Positions 8,498 through 17,024 of a DNA stretch of 64,000 nucleotides are shown here, piece after piece. This DNA comes from Maribacter vaceletii. GTDB taxonomy: Bacteria > Bacteroidota > Bacteroidia > Flavobacteriales > Flavobacteriaceae. Position 1 is the first letter of the stretch; every line of letters starts with the position of its first letter. Where the stretch lies: positions 248,001-312,000 of the forward strand of contig NZ_RBIQ01000009.1 in the NCBI RefSeq assembly GCF_003634105.1, in the 5' to 3' direction. Both the position numbers and the translations under genes were made by a program. The notes below the pieces were generated by a model that was given only the letters and a program-made list of their open reading frames with translations, was not told where the DNA came from and made no database searches.

Positions 8498-10249
8498 ATG
8501 AAGGAATTAAAACATCTAAATAAATACTTTAAAAAATATTGGAAAAAACTAGTAATTGGTATTCTTATAACCATAATTGCACGTGTTTTTCAGTTAGTCT
8601 TGCCTACTTATGTTAATAAATCTATTTCAGTTTTAGAAAATACTATTGGTTCTACTTTAACAAAAGGAGAAGGAGAAGATTTATTATTACAATATATTTT
8701 AATAATTATTGCTGCAGCTTTACTTTCTGGTTTTTTTACTTTTTTAATGCGTCAAACTATAATAAATGTATCTAGACATATTGAGTTTGATTTAAAAAAT
8801 GAAGTTTTTGACCATTACCAACGTCTTAGTTTAAGTTTTTATAAGCAAAACCGTACTGGCGATTTAATGAACCGTATTAGTGAAGATATAAACCAAGTAC
8901 GTTTATATTCTGGTCCCGCCATTATGTATGGTATGCAAACCTTAACTCTTTTTGTATGTCTTATTCCTTTAATGTTTATTAAAGCTCCTACCCTAGCAAT
9001 GTATACTTTATTACCGTTACCTATTTTATCGGTTTTAATATATCAAATAAGTAAAGTAATACACAAAAGAAGTACTGTTGTACAAGAATATTTATCCTCT
9101 CTATCTACATTTACCCAAGAAGTTTTTTCTGGTGTTTCTGTAATTAAAGCATATTCATTAGAACCACAAACCAATACAGATATAGGTGTTTTAGCTCTAG
9201 AAGGAAAAGAAAAGAGTATGAACCTAGCTAAGGTAAATGCTTGGTTTTTTCCTCTTATGATTTTACTTATTGGTATTAGTAATTTATTTGTAATATATAT
9301 TGGTGGCAAACAATATATAAATGGAGAAATAGGAGTTGGCTTAATTGCAGAATTTGTTCTTTATGTAAATATGCTTACTTGGCCTGTTGCAATTGTTGGT
9401 TGGTTAACTTCTATTATACAAAGAGCAGAAGCGTCTCAAAAAAGAATTAATGCTTTTTTAAAAGAACAACCCTCTATAAAAAATACTGTTGAAGAAAGAA
9501 CACCAATTTTTGGAAAAATAGAATTTAAGAATGTTAGCTTTACTTATGAAGACACAAATATTACAGCTTTAAAAAATATATCTTTTACAATAGAAAACGG
9601 AGAAACTGTTGCTATAATAGGCAAAACTGGCTCTGGAAAATCTACCATTTTAGATTTAATTTCTAGGCTTTATGATGTTTCTTCTGGAGAAATTTTAATA
9701 GACAATAAACCTATAAACCACCTAAATTTAATTAACTTAAGAGAAGGCATTGGAGCGGTACCACAAGATGCATTTTTATTTTCGGACTCTATTAAAAACA
9801 ATATTAAATTTGGAAAAGAGAACGCTACAGATGATGAAGTTATTACGGTAGCTAAAAAGGCTGTAGTTCATAAAAATATTTCGGATTTTGCTGGAGGATA
9901 TGATACTGTTTTAGGAGAAAGAGGAATTACGCTTAGTGGCGGACAAAAGCAGCGAGTTTCTATTGCTAGAGCTCTTTTAAAAAACCCAAATATATATTTG
10001 TTTGATGATTGCCTTTCTGCGGTAGATACAGAAACCGAAGAAGAAATCTTAAATAATTTAAAAACAGCATCAAAAAACAGAACTACGCTTATTGTAAGTC
10101 ATAGAGTTTCTTCTGCTAAAAACGCTTCAAAAATTCTAGTTTTAGAAGACGGAAAATTAATACAAGAAGGTACTCATAAACAACTAAATAGCGTAAATGG
10201 ATACTACAAAGAATTGTACAAGAATCAGCTTTTAGAGAAAGAAAATTAA
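8498..10249 (+). CDS. ABC exporter half-transporter (membrane and ATPase domains fused)
   Basis: A 583-aa protein of the MsbA/MdlA type. Residues about 15-310 hold six membrane helices with the coupling-loop sequence FYKQNRTGDLMNRISEDI. Residues about 340-580 form the nucleotide-binding domain with Walker A GKTGSGKST, the Q-loop in GAVPQDAF, and signature LSGGQKQRVSIARALL. Walker B ends LFDDCLSAVD: the catalytic Glu after the Walker B Asp is replaced by Asp, as in the degenerate half of heterodimeric exporters such as MdlA. The H-loop His is present (VSHRVSSAK). No partner half-transporter is adjacent. The substrate is unknown (lipid or drug export are typical). Confidence 0.9.
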   Translation: MKELKHLNKYFKKYWKKLVIGILITIIARVFQLVLPTYVNKSISVLENTIGSTLTKGEGEDLLLQYILIIIAAALLSGFFTFLMRQTIINVSRHIEFDLKNEVFDHYQRLSLSFYKQNRTGDLMNRISEDINQVRLYSGPAIMYGMQTLTLFVCLIPLMFIKAPTLAMYTLLPLPILSVLIYQISKVIHKRSTVVQEYLSSLSTFTQEVFSGVSVIKAYSLEPQTNTDIGVLALEGKEKSMNLAKVNAWFFPLMILLIGISNLFVIYIGGKQYINGEIGVGLIAEFVLYVNMLTWPVAIVGWLTSIIQRAEASQKRINAFLKEQPSIKNTVEERTPIFGKIEFKNVSFTYEDTNITALKNISFTIENGETVAIIGKTGSGKSTILDLISRLYDVSSGEILIDNKPINHLNLINLREGIGAVPQDAFLFSDSIKNNIKFGKENATDDEVITVAKKAVVHKNISDFAGGYDTVLGERGITLSGGQKQRVSIARALLKNPNIYLFDDCLSAVDTETEEEILNNLKTASKNRTTLIVSHRVSSAKNASKILVLEDGKLIQEGTHKQLNSVNGYYKELYKNQLLEKEN

Positions 10250-10329
10250 AAAATTGTTGCTCGATACGCTTTTTTTTTTCATTTTTGATAGAATAATATC
10301 ATATTAAATAATTTAGAAACTAGATTAAA

Positions 10330-10707
10330 ATGAGCGATAGAGATTTAATGGATCAGGAAGAAATACACTCCAAAGTATTAAGAGCAGGAAGAAGAACTTA
10401 TTTTTTTGATGTTAGAAGCACAAAAGCAGGAGATTACTATTTAACTATTACTGAAAGTAAAAAGTTTACACATGATGATGGTACTTTCCACTACAAGAAG
10501 CATAAAATATATTTATATAAAGAAGATTTTACTGCTTTTAAAGAAAATGTAGAAGAGATGATGGATTTTATCATTGACGAAAAAGGTTCCGAAGTTATTT
10601 CAGAAAGACACCAAAAAGACTTTAAAAAAGAGGAAGAAGTTAAGAAAGAAGAAGAACCAAGCTCTTCTACAGAAAACTTTACCGATGTAAGTTTTGATGA
10701 TATTTAA
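10330..10707 (+). CDS. DUF3276 / PUR-domain nucleic-acid-binding protein
   Basis: A 125-aa soluble protein. Residues about 13-80 match the PUR-alpha-like fold: EIHSKVLRAGRRTYFFDVR, then YYLTITESKK, and a second strand set ending YLYKEDF. Homologues from Bacteroidota and spirochaetes bind single-stranded DNA or RNA. The C-terminal 40 residues are an acidic/lysine-rich tail (KKEEEVKKEEE) that is probably disordered. It lies 80 nt downstream of the ABC exporter gene and ends at a bidirectional terminator. Confidence 0.85.
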   Translation: MSDRDLMDQEEIHSKVLRAGRRTYFFDVRSTKAGDYYLTITESKKFTHDDGTFHYKKHKIYLYKEDFTAFKENVEEMMDFIIDEKGSEVISERHQKDFKKEEEVKKEEEPSSSTENFTDVSFDDI

Positions 10708-10727
10708 TCTATAAAATATACTTTTCC

Positions 10728-10757
10728 AAAATGCTCTTTATTGTTAAGGAGCATTTT
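10728..10757. terminator. Bidirectional terminator
   Basis: Arms AAAATGCTC and GAGCATTTT around a short loop, extended by a T-rich tract on the plus side and an A tract on the other. It lies between the convergent DUF3276 and acyltransferase genes. Confidence 0.75.
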
Positions 10758-10759
10758 TT

Positions 10760-11803
10760 TTATCCAAACTTTACATATAAGTAATCATACATAATTATAA
10801 CACTTACCACTATAAAACCTAAAGACCAACTAAAAGAAAAACCGAGTACTAAAGATAGTAGTGTAAAAAATACTGGGTACATAAATAAAGCTAAAGCAAA
10901 CCTAAAAGTTGCTGTAAACTCTTTTTCTGGTAATTTTGAAACTAGTACTTTTTTCCACAAAAAAACAATTGGAAAATTTAAAAGAACAAACAAATAATAA
11001 AAAAAACCTTTCCTTCTTATATTTTTTGTAGATATTAACTCCATATCTTCTTTTAAATCATATGCTTTAATTGCTATATTTACTTTTTCAGGATTTAAAT
11101 AGTTTAAATTATCTACCTCTATTTTTTTAATAATATTATTATAATTCTCATCATCCTTAATATGTGTGGTTATTTTTTTTAGCTGATTAGATACTAAATC
11201 TTTAATTTTTGTAACAGATTCATTTAAATTTTCACTGTTATACCAATCTGTTATTTTAATAGGGTTTCCAAAGAAAAGTGCTGCCTTATCAGGAAAACTA
11301 ACAGCCTCTTTATAATTAACCCCTACAGGAATAATTACTATATCTAAATTAGGATTCTTATGCAATGCTGCAAATAGTATTCTAGTAAACCCTTTACTTA
11401 AAGGTCTCACCTTTCTTATAAGACTATGACTGGCTTCAGGAAAAGCCAGAACATCTTCCTTATTACAAAGTAAACTAGCACAGGTATTAAAGATTGCTTC
11501 GTTATTTTTTAAAGAACTTCTACCATCTCTAATTCTATATATGGGAAGCATTCTTAGAAAGCTAAATATTTTTTTTAGAAAAGGTTTTGCAAAAACATCT
11601 GACCTAACTAAAAAATATGGTTTCCTACCAGTACTTACTGCTATTAAAAGCGCATCTATAAGAGCATTTTGGTGGTTTGGCAAAAATAAAACAGCTTTAT
11701 TTTTGGGTACATTTTCTACCCCATGAATTTTTATTTTTTTAAAGTAAAAATGTAAACTAAACTTTACCCAACTTCTAATTAGCTGATATCCTATATTATT
11801 CAA
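10760..11803 (-). CDS. Lysophospholipid (glycerol-phosphate) acyltransferase family protein
   Basis: A 347-aa PlsC-superfamily protein. The catalytic block is LPNHQNALIDALLIA (about 40-54); His and Asp are separated by five residues rather than the usual four of HX4D. Later blocks are LPIYRIRDGRSSL, FPEASHS (acceptor-phosphate region) and IIPVGVNY. Two or more hydrophobic helices lie at about 255-345, so it is membrane bound. It probably acylates a lysophospholipid or glycerol 3-phosphate in membrane lipid synthesis; the exact acceptor cannot be told. It starts 6 nt after the symporter stop and ends the csaA operon. Confidence 0.8.
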   Translation of the reverse strand: MNNIGYQLIRSWVKFSLHFYFKKIKIHGVENVPKNKAVLFLPNHQNALIDALLIAVSTGRKPYFLVRSDVFAKPFLKKIFSFLRMLPIYRIRDGRSSLKNNEAIFNTCASLLCNKEDVLAFPEASHSLIRKVRPLSKGFTRILFAALHKNPNLDIVIIPVGVNYKEAVSFPDKAALFFGNPIKITDWYNSENLNESVTKIKDLVSNQLKKITTHIKDDENYNNIIKKIEVDNLNYLNPEKVNIAIKAYDLKEDMELISTKNIRRKGFFYYLFVLLNFPIVFLWKKVLVSKLPEKEFTATFRFALALFMYPVFFTLLSLVLGFSFSWSLGFIVVSVIIMYDYLYVKFG

Positions 11804-11809
11804 TGAAAA

Positions 11810-12718
11810 CTATTTTTTTATTTGTTTTTTATTCCAATAAGTAGCCAAAATTAAACCCGAAACTAAATGCCACACTCCCCAGAAAGCCGCTAATAATGCC
11901 ATACCTCCTAAACCTTCAAAAAAAGTAAAAATTAAAAGCAGTCCTAAACCAGAATTTTGTATTCCAGTTTCTATAGTTACTGCCCTTTTATCCCTAGCAG
12001 ATAATTGAAAAATACTCGCAAATGAAAATCCAGTAAAAAATGCTAATAGATTATGAAAAATTGTAATTCCTAAAACATAAAAAATATACTCTAAAAATAT
12101 ATCTCGATTATTAAAAAGTGCAATAAAAATTAATACTATAAAAAATAGTAAAGAAACTATTTTAAGAACTTTTGCAGCCTTTTGGGCTATAATAGGAAAC
12201 TTATACTTTACCAACATCCCTAAAATTAATGGAACTCCAAGTAATAAAGCTACAAGCTGTATCATTTTTAATGGAGAAATTGCAATTTCTTCTAATAGCG
12301 TTGCCGTTGGCAAATACAAACTACCCCAAAACTTTAAATTCAAAGGTGTCATTACAATTGCAAGTAACGTTGCTAATGCTGTTAAACTTACAGATAATGC
12401 AGAGTTTCCCTTTGCTAAATGGGTAATAAAATTTGATACATTCCCACCAGGACAAGCCGCTACCATAAACATTCCTAAAGCAATACTTGGGGTTGGCTTT
12501 ACAATATAAACTAATAAAAATGTTACAATTGGTAAAAAAATAAATTGACTACAAACGCCAACCAAAATGGGTTTTGGTTTCTTTAAAAGTTCTTTAAAAT
12601 CTGACAAAGAAATTTCTAATGCAATACCAAACATTATCCATGCCAAAGCAAAATTTAGAGTCCATAAAGCTTGCGCATCAAAATTTATTTTAAGAGCATC
12701 TAAAGAGGCTATTTGCAT
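11810..12718 (-). CDS. Bile acid:sodium symporter (SBF/BASS) family transporter
   Basis: A 302-aa protein with about nine to ten hydrophobic segments. Signatures are GIALEISLSDF (about 32-42), AACPGGNVSNFITHLAKGN (about 88-106, an Asn/Gly-rich crossover helix) and IETGIQNSGLGLLL (about 248-261). The family couples sodium to uptake of organic anions such as bile acids, keto acids or pantoate; the substrate is not predictable here. It sits 4 nt downstream of csaA and 6 nt upstream of the acyltransferase gene in one operon. Confidence 0.85.
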   Translation of the reverse strand: MQIASLDALKINFDAQALWTLNFALAWIMFGIALEISLSDFKELLKKPKPILVGVCSQFIFLPIVTFLLVYIVKPTPSIALGMFMVAACPGGNVSNFITHLAKGNSALSVSLTALATLLAIVMTPLNLKFWGSLYLPTATLLEEIAISPLKMIQLVALLLGVPLILGMLVKYKFPIIAQKAAKVLKIVSLLFFIVLIFIALFNNRDIFLEYIFYVLGITIFHNLLAFFTGFSFASIFQLSARDKRAVTIETGIQNSGLGLLLIFTFFEGLGGMALLAAFWGVWHLVSGLILATYWNKKQIKK

Positions 12719-12722
12719 GTAA

Positions 12723-13061
12723 TTATGAAATTTTAAGTCCGTTAGAAACTATAGCAGTAGGTTGCAATATTGTAACACTCTTCCCATCTACAGCTCCTAA
12801 AATAAGACATTCGCTCATAAAATTAGCTATTTGTTTTTTAGGAAAATTTACTACTGCTGTAACCTGTTTGCCTAGCAAATCTTCTTTAGTATATAATTTT
12901 GTTATTTGTGCTGATGTTTTTTTTATTCCTATTTCTTCACCAAAATCTACCTCTAGCTTAAAAGCAGGGTTACGCACTTCAGGAAAATCATTAATAGCTA
13001 TAATAGTACCTACTCTAATATCTATTTTAGAAAAATCTTCCCAACTAATTAAATCCTTCAT
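12723..13061 (-). CDS. csaA: CsaA-type tRNA-binding-domain protein
   Basis: A 112-aa stand-alone EMAP/Trbp111-like OB fold. Diagnostic sequences are IDIRVGTIIA near the N terminus, LEVDFGEEIGIKKTSAQI, and VVNFPKKQIANFMSECLILG (about 76-95). CsaA proteins are homodimeric tRNA-binding proteins with reported export-chaperone activity. The length fits the family. It is first in a three-gene operon with a symporter and an acyltransferase. Confidence 0.88.
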   Translation of the reverse strand: MKDLISWEDFSKIDIRVGTIIAINDFPEVRNPAFKLEVDFGEEIGIKKTSAQITKLYTKEDLLGKQVTAVVNFPKKQIANFMSECLILGAVDGKSVTILQPTAIVSNGLKIS

Positions 13062-13153
13062 GTCTTACTAAATATTTTTTTGAAGTTAAAAAATGCCCTT
13101 TTATATTGCAAAGATTACCTTAAATACTTTTATATTTAAAATAAAAAAATGTC

Positions 13154-13711
13154 ATGGCAAGAACACCAAGTAACATGTTACCCTTAGGTACAATAGCTCC
13201 AGGTTTTAATTTATTAAATACTGTTTCATTAAAAGAAGAAACTCTTACACAATGGAAAGGAGAAAAAGGAACTTTAATACTGTTTATTTGCAATCATTGC
13301 CCATTTGTTATTCATGTAAACCCAGAAATTGTAAAAATGGCAGAAAACTACCAGAAAAAAGGCATTCAATTTATTGCTATTTCTAGTAATGACGTTATTA
13401 ATTACCCGCAAGATTCTCCTGAATTAATGAAAAAAGTTGCCCTAAAAGAAAAATATAGCTTCCCATATTTATATGATGAAACACAAGAAACAGCTAAGGC
13501 TTATGATGCCGCTTGCACTCCTGACTTTTTCTTATTTAATGCTAATCTAGAATTAGTATATAGAGGCCAATTAGATGATTCTAGACCTGGAAATGGCATA
13601 CCAATTTCTGGCATCGACTTAAGAATTGCAATAGACAACCTATTAGAAAATAAAGAAATAAATTCTACTCAAAAACCAAGTATAGGCTGTAATATTAAAT
13701 GGAAAAACTAA
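13154..13711 (+). CDS. Thioredoxin-like (AhpC/TSA-Redoxin) protein
   Basis: A 185-aa protein with a thioredoxin fold. The active-site block is LFICNHCPFVIHVNP (about 44-58), which contains a CxxC pair (CNHC). A FIAISSNDV strand and the cis-Pro region CTPDFFLF follow. There is no signal peptide, so it is probably cytoplasmic. The family reduces peroxides or disulfides, but the substrate is not known. It converges with the DinB gene with a 7-nt gap. The ATG at 13154 was kept; a second in-frame ATG lies seven codons later. Confidence 0.85.
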   Translation: MARTPSNMLPLGTIAPGFNLLNTVSLKEETLTQWKGEKGTLILFICNHCPFVIHVNPEIVKMAENYQKKGIQFIAISSNDVINYPQDSPELMKKVALKEKYSFPYLYDETQETAKAYDAACTPDFFLFNANLELVYRGQLDDSRPGNGIPISGIDLRIAIDNLLENKEINSTQKPSIGCNIKWKN

Positions 13712-13718
13712 AATACAA

Positions 13719-14258
13719 TTACCAACCTTTTCTATCTAACAATCCTTTTATATGTGCGTAATGGTGATTACTATGCCATGCATATTTATAAATATTTTCT
13801 AAAACGGTAACTTCTATATTACCTTCTGGATGCATATAACTTTTCTTTAAATCATCTGAAGATAATCCACGTAAAAGATATACCAACTTTGCATGTAATG
13901 CACTTAAATAATTTAGAGATAAATTAATAGGTGCAGTTTTAGCATCAAAAAGTTCGCTCCAATCTTTTTCTTCATATGCTTTTATTAATGGTTTGTTTTC
14001 AGACAAAGCCCATTTAAATCTCGTATAACTATGATGATGACTATCTGCAATATGATGTATTAATTGCCTAACAGTCCAACCACCAGGACGGTAAGGCTCC
14101 TCTAACTGTTCTGCAGATAAATCTTTTACCAACTCTATTAAATTAGTTGGTAAATTTTCTAAATCTAAAATCCATTCTTCTAATAATTCTTTAGAAACTA
14201 TTTCTGGAAATTTCATATTCCCTATTGGGTACTTTAACTTCTCTATGTTTTGCTCCAT
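13719..14258 (-). CDS. DinB/YfiT-family metal-dependent protein
   Basis: A 179-aa four-helix DinB-superfamily protein of the YfiT type (putative thiol transferase/hydrolase). The metal triad is visible: the first His in LIHHIADSHHHS and the paired His in AWHSNHHYAH near the C terminus. YRPGGWTVRQL just before the first His is the YfiT signature. Family members are often annotated as bacillithiol transferases; that thiol has not been shown for this organism. A near-consensus -7 box ends 4 nt before the ATG, so the mRNA may be leaderless. Confidence 0.8.
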   Translation of the reverse strand: MEQNIEKLKYPIGNMKFPEIVSKELLEEWILDLENLPTNLIELVKDLSAEQLEEPYRPGGWTVRQLIHHIADSHHHSYTRFKWALSENKPLIKAYEEKDWSELFDAKTAPINLSLNYLSALHAKLVYLLRGLSSDDLKKSYMHPEGNIEVTVLENIYKYAWHSNHHYAHIKGLLDRKGW

Positions 14259-14262
14259 ACCT

Positions 14263-14270
14263 TAAAGATA
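14263..14270 (-). promoter_or_regulatory. Putative -7 element directly before the DinB gene
   Basis: The minus strand reads TATCTTTAAGGT followed directly by ATG. Seven of eight positions match TAnnTTTG. The same arrangement occurs at 29668-29679, where the match is perfect. Confidence 0.4.
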
Positions 14271-14381
14271 CTAAGTTCTGTGATTAAGAAAAATAGTTTC
14301 CTCATTATTGTTAAATTAGAAAATAACACAAACTTTAATACAGTTTTAACTTCATTTTTACGGTTATAATTATTAATCTAG

Positions 14382-14389
14382 TAATTTTG
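14382..14389 (+). promoter_or_regulatory. -7 element of peroxiredoxin promoter
   Basis: TAATTTTG matches TAnnTTTG, 34 nt before the peroxiredoxin ATG. Confidence 0.5.
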
Positions 14390-14423
14390 TAGGATAATTT
14401 TTTAATTAAAAAAAAAAGAACAT

Positions 14424-15062
14424 ATGGCAACATTAAGATTAGGTGATACAGCCCCGGATTTTACAGCAGATAGTTCTATGGGAACTATAAATTTATATGA
14501 ATACTTAGGAGACTCTTGGGGAATTTTATTTTCGCACCCTGCAGATTTCACTCCTGTATGTACTACAGAATTAGGAACAGCTTCAAACTTTAAAGGAGAA
14601 TTTGACAAGCGTAATGTAAAAATGTTAGCACTAAGTGTAGATGGTGCAGATTCTCATAGAGAATGGATAAAAGATATTAATGAAGTACAAGAAACAACAG
14701 TAAACTTCCCTATTATAGCGGATGAGGATAAAAAAGTATCCCATTTATATGATATGATTCATCCTAGAGTTAACAGTACATTTACAGTACGTTCTGTATT
14801 TATTATAGCTCCAGATAAAACTGTAAAACTTACTTTAACGTACCCAGCATCCACAGGTCGTAATTTTTATGAATTATTAAGAGTTGTAGATTCTTTACAA
14901 CTTACAGCAAACCATAAAGTTGCAACACCTGCAAATTGGAAAAACGGAGAAGATGTTGTAGTAAGTCCGGCTATACCTACGCCACAAGCAAAAGAAATTT
15001 TTAGTAAAGGGGTTAACGAAATAAAACCTTATTTAAGAATGACGCCAGACCCTACCAAATAA
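14424..15062 (+). CDS. 1-Cys-type peroxiredoxin (Prx6 subfamily)
   Basis: A 212-aa cytoplasmic peroxidase. The peroxidatic motif is HPADFTPVCTTELG (about 38-51), the PxxxTxxC of Prx enzymes. The sequence ILFSHPADFTPVC and the C-terminal extension with YLRMTPDP are typical of the Prx6/AhpC-like 1-Cys group. No second conserved resolving Cys is seen after the active site. It reduces hydrogen peroxide or organic hydroperoxides. It has its own promoter and a strong terminator, so it is probably a single-gene unit. Confidence 0.92.
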   Translation: MATLRLGDTAPDFTADSSMGTINLYEYLGDSWGILFSHPADFTPVCTTELGTASNFKGEFDKRNVKMLALSVDGADSHREWIKDINEVQETTVNFPIIADEDKKVSHLYDMIHPRVNSTFTVRSVFIIAPDKTVKLTLTYPASTGRNFYELLRVVDSLQLTANHKVATPANWKNGEDVVVSPAIPTPQAKEIFSKGVNEIKPYLRMTPDPTK

Positions 15063-15083
15063 TGTTACATAAAAGCTTTATTT

Positions 15084-15116
15084 AAAGGGTTAGCTAAGTC
15101 TTTAGCTAACCCTTTT
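15084..15116 (+). terminator. Terminator of peroxiredoxin gene
   Basis: Perfect 13-bp arms AAAGGGTTAGCTA and TAGCTAACCCTTT around a 6-nt loop, ending in TTTT. Confidence 0.85.
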
Positions 15117-15120
15117 CTTA

Positions 15121-15143
15121 TGTCTATTTATAATAAATAGACA
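15121..15143. repeat. 23-nt perfect palindrome, candidate operator
   Basis: Arms TGTCTATTTAT and ATAAATAGACA flank one central base. The palindrome starts right after the peroxiredoxin terminator and 65 nt before the YcaQ-like gene start, where a promoter would be expected. It lacks a T-tract, so it is not a terminator. Confidence 0.55.
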
Positions 15144-15208
15144 TATACAAATAGTACCTTAGTATTTTGCGGGCTAAAACATCTTAACTTTTTATACTAT
15201 AAAACAAA

Positions 15209-16414
15209 ATGACTAAAAAAGTAGAAATACTCTCTAGTAAAGAAGCCCAAAAAATTATATTGCTATCTCAAAAAGTACTAACTGCAAAAATTACTGGAAG
15301 TGCTTTATCTGCTACATTAAATACTATTGAACATCTTGGGTATATACAAATTGACACTATTTCTGTTGTTCAACGTGCACATCATCATACCTTATGGACT
15401 AGAAACCCTCGTTACCAAACCACGCATTTATCAGAATTAATTAAAGAAAAAAAAGTATTTGAATATTGGTCTCATGCAGCTGCTTACTTACCAATAAAAG
15501 AGTATAGATATAGCCTTCCTAGAAAAAATGATTTAGTACTTGGAACCCAAAAGCACTGGTATAATCCCAATAAAAAACTAATGCAACAGGTTCTAGAGCG
15601 TATTACAAAAGAAGGCCCTTTAATGGCTAAAGATTTTGAAAATACTGGAAAAATGAAAGGGGATTGGACTACAAAACCAACCAAACAAGCCTTAGAGTAT
15701 TTATTTATGCAAGGAGAATTAATGATTTCTTCTCGTAAAAATTTTCATAAAGTTTATGATATTACAGAAAGGGTTATACCAGAAAATACAAATACCAGTT
15801 TACCTTCTCCAGAAGAGCATGCCCGCTTTTTAATTAAAAAATATTTAAATGCAAACGGACTTGCTCAAAGCAATGAAATAGCATATTTACTAAAAAATAT
15901 AAAACCTAATATTAGTAAAGCTTTAGAAGAAATGCTTCTAAGTAATGAAGTCCTAAAATGCAATGTAAATAATAAAATATATTACATACTACCTGAAACT
16001 ATAAACTTACTTAATAAACCTCTATACCGTAGTAAATTAAAAATATTATCTCCTTTTGATAATTTATTAATTCAGCGTAAACGAATGCAAGATTTATTTA
16101 ATTTTGATTACTTAATAGAATGTTATGTCCCTGAAGCTAAACGAAAATATGGTTACTTTTCATTGCCAATTTTATGGGATGGTAAATTTGCTGCGCGAAT
16201 GGATTGTAAAGCATATAGAAAAGATAAAATATTACACGTAAACAATTTAGTTTTAGAACCTTCGCTTAAAAAAATTGATGAATTTTCTAAAACTCTTACA
16301 AAAGAGCTCAAAAAATTTAAAGATTTTAATAATTGCGATTCTATAAAAATAAACAGAACAAATCCTACAAATAGTAAACAACTCATAGAAGAACAACTTA
16401 ATAATAATGGTTAA
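15209..16414 (+). CDS. YcaQ/AlkZ-family DNA glycosylase (winged-helix)
   Basis: A 401-aa protein of the HTH_42 (AlkZ/YcaQ) family, which unhooks or excises bulky alkyl adducts and interstrand crosslinks. The sequence LGYIQIDTISVVQRAHHHTL (about 48-67) carries the catalytic Q-hydrophobic-D motif as in YcaQ, whereas AlkZ has Q-hydrophobic-Q. EYWSHAAAYLPI and LSPFDNLLIQRKR (about 283-295) are further family blocks. Three winged-helix repeats are expected but not individually resolved by eye. The length fits. It is a single-gene unit behind a palindrome. Confidence 0.85.
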   Translation: MTKKVEILSSKEAQKIILLSQKVLTAKITGSALSATLNTIEHLGYIQIDTISVVQRAHHHTLWTRNPRYQTTHLSELIKEKKVFEYWSHAAAYLPIKEYRYSLPRKNDLVLGTQKHWYNPNKKLMQQVLERITKEGPLMAKDFENTGKMKGDWTTKPTKQALEYLFMQGELMISSRKNFHKVYDITERVIPENTNTSLPSPEEHARFLIKKYLNANGLAQSNEIAYLLKNIKPNISKALEEMLLSNEVLKCNVNNKIYYILPETINLLNKPLYRSKLKILSPFDNLLIQRKRMQDLFNFDYLIECYVPEAKRKYGYFSLPILWDGKFAARMDCKAYRKDKILHVNNLVLEPSLKKIDEFSKTLTKELKKFKDFNNCDSIKINRTNPTNSKQLIEEQLNNNG

Positions 16415-16606
16415 TTCTTTAATCTTACTAAAAATTTAGTATAACATAAGTTATTTACAGCACTTAAAAAAAGCTAAAAGAATCTTACAAAGTGATATTT
16501 AACTAAATTTGTTACTGTTAAATAAAAAAATGTAAATAATTATAACATAAAAAGCTCATAACCTAAAGATAACTTACTAAAAATCTTACATTTAATAATT
16601 TAACAG

Positions 16607-16614
16607 TATATTTG
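16607..16614 (+). promoter_or_regulatory. -7 element of cold-shock gene promoter
   Basis: TATATTTG, perfect TAnnTTTG. The predicted leader is about 25 nt, far shorter than the structured leader of E. coli cspA. Confidence 0.55.
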
Positions 16615-16643
16615 CGCTTTAATAATTATTTAATATTTGTATT

Positions 16644-16838
16644 ATGAGTAAAGGAACAGTAAAATTCTTCAACGATTCCAAAGGTTATGGTTTCATCACT
16701 GAAGATGGTTCAAACGAAGATCACTTTGTACACATTTCTGGCTTGATCGATGAAGTTCGTGAAGGTGATGTTGTAGAATTTGAATTACAACAAGGTAAAA
16801 AAGGATTAAACGCCGTTAATGTGAAAGTAGTTGACTAG
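16644..16838 (+). CDS. Cold-shock-domain protein (CspA family)
   Basis: A 64-aa single cold-shock domain. The RNP1-like motif KGYGFI and RNP2-like motif DHFVHIS are intact, after the usual GTVKFFND start and before EGDVVEFELQQGKKGLNAVNV. It binds single-stranded nucleic acid and acts as an RNA chaperone. Codon use is less AT-biased than in its neighbours (for example ttc aac, atc act), consistent with high expression. A perfect palindromic terminator follows. Confidence 0.97.
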   Translation: MSKGTVKFFNDSKGYGFITEDGSNEDHFVHISGLIDEVREGDVVEFELQQGKKGLNAVNVKVVD

Positions 16839-16863
16839 GTAACGATTTTAACTTTTTTATAGT

Positions 16864-16897
16864 AAAAACCCAAACATATATGTTTGGGTTTTTCTTT
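16864..16897. terminator. Terminator of cold-shock gene
   Basis: A perfect 30-nt palindrome at 16864-16893 with arm AAAAACCCAAACATA, followed by a T-rich tract. Confidence 0.85.
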
Positions 16898-16925
16898 TTT
16901 AATATTTAAAATGTAAGAAATTAAC

Positions 16926-16933
16926 TACTTTTG
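16926..16933 (+). promoter_or_regulatory. -7 element before micro-ORF 1
   Basis: TACTTTTG followed by CGTT. The nonamer TTTTGCGTT here recurs at the -7 box of the related ORF at 32877. Confidence 0.45.
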
Positions 16934-17024
16934 CGTTTTATTAATATAATTACGCAACCTTTTATAAATTCTTTATCTAAATAGTAAAACGTATTAAGTT
17001 CCCCAAAGAACTAAACATATATTT

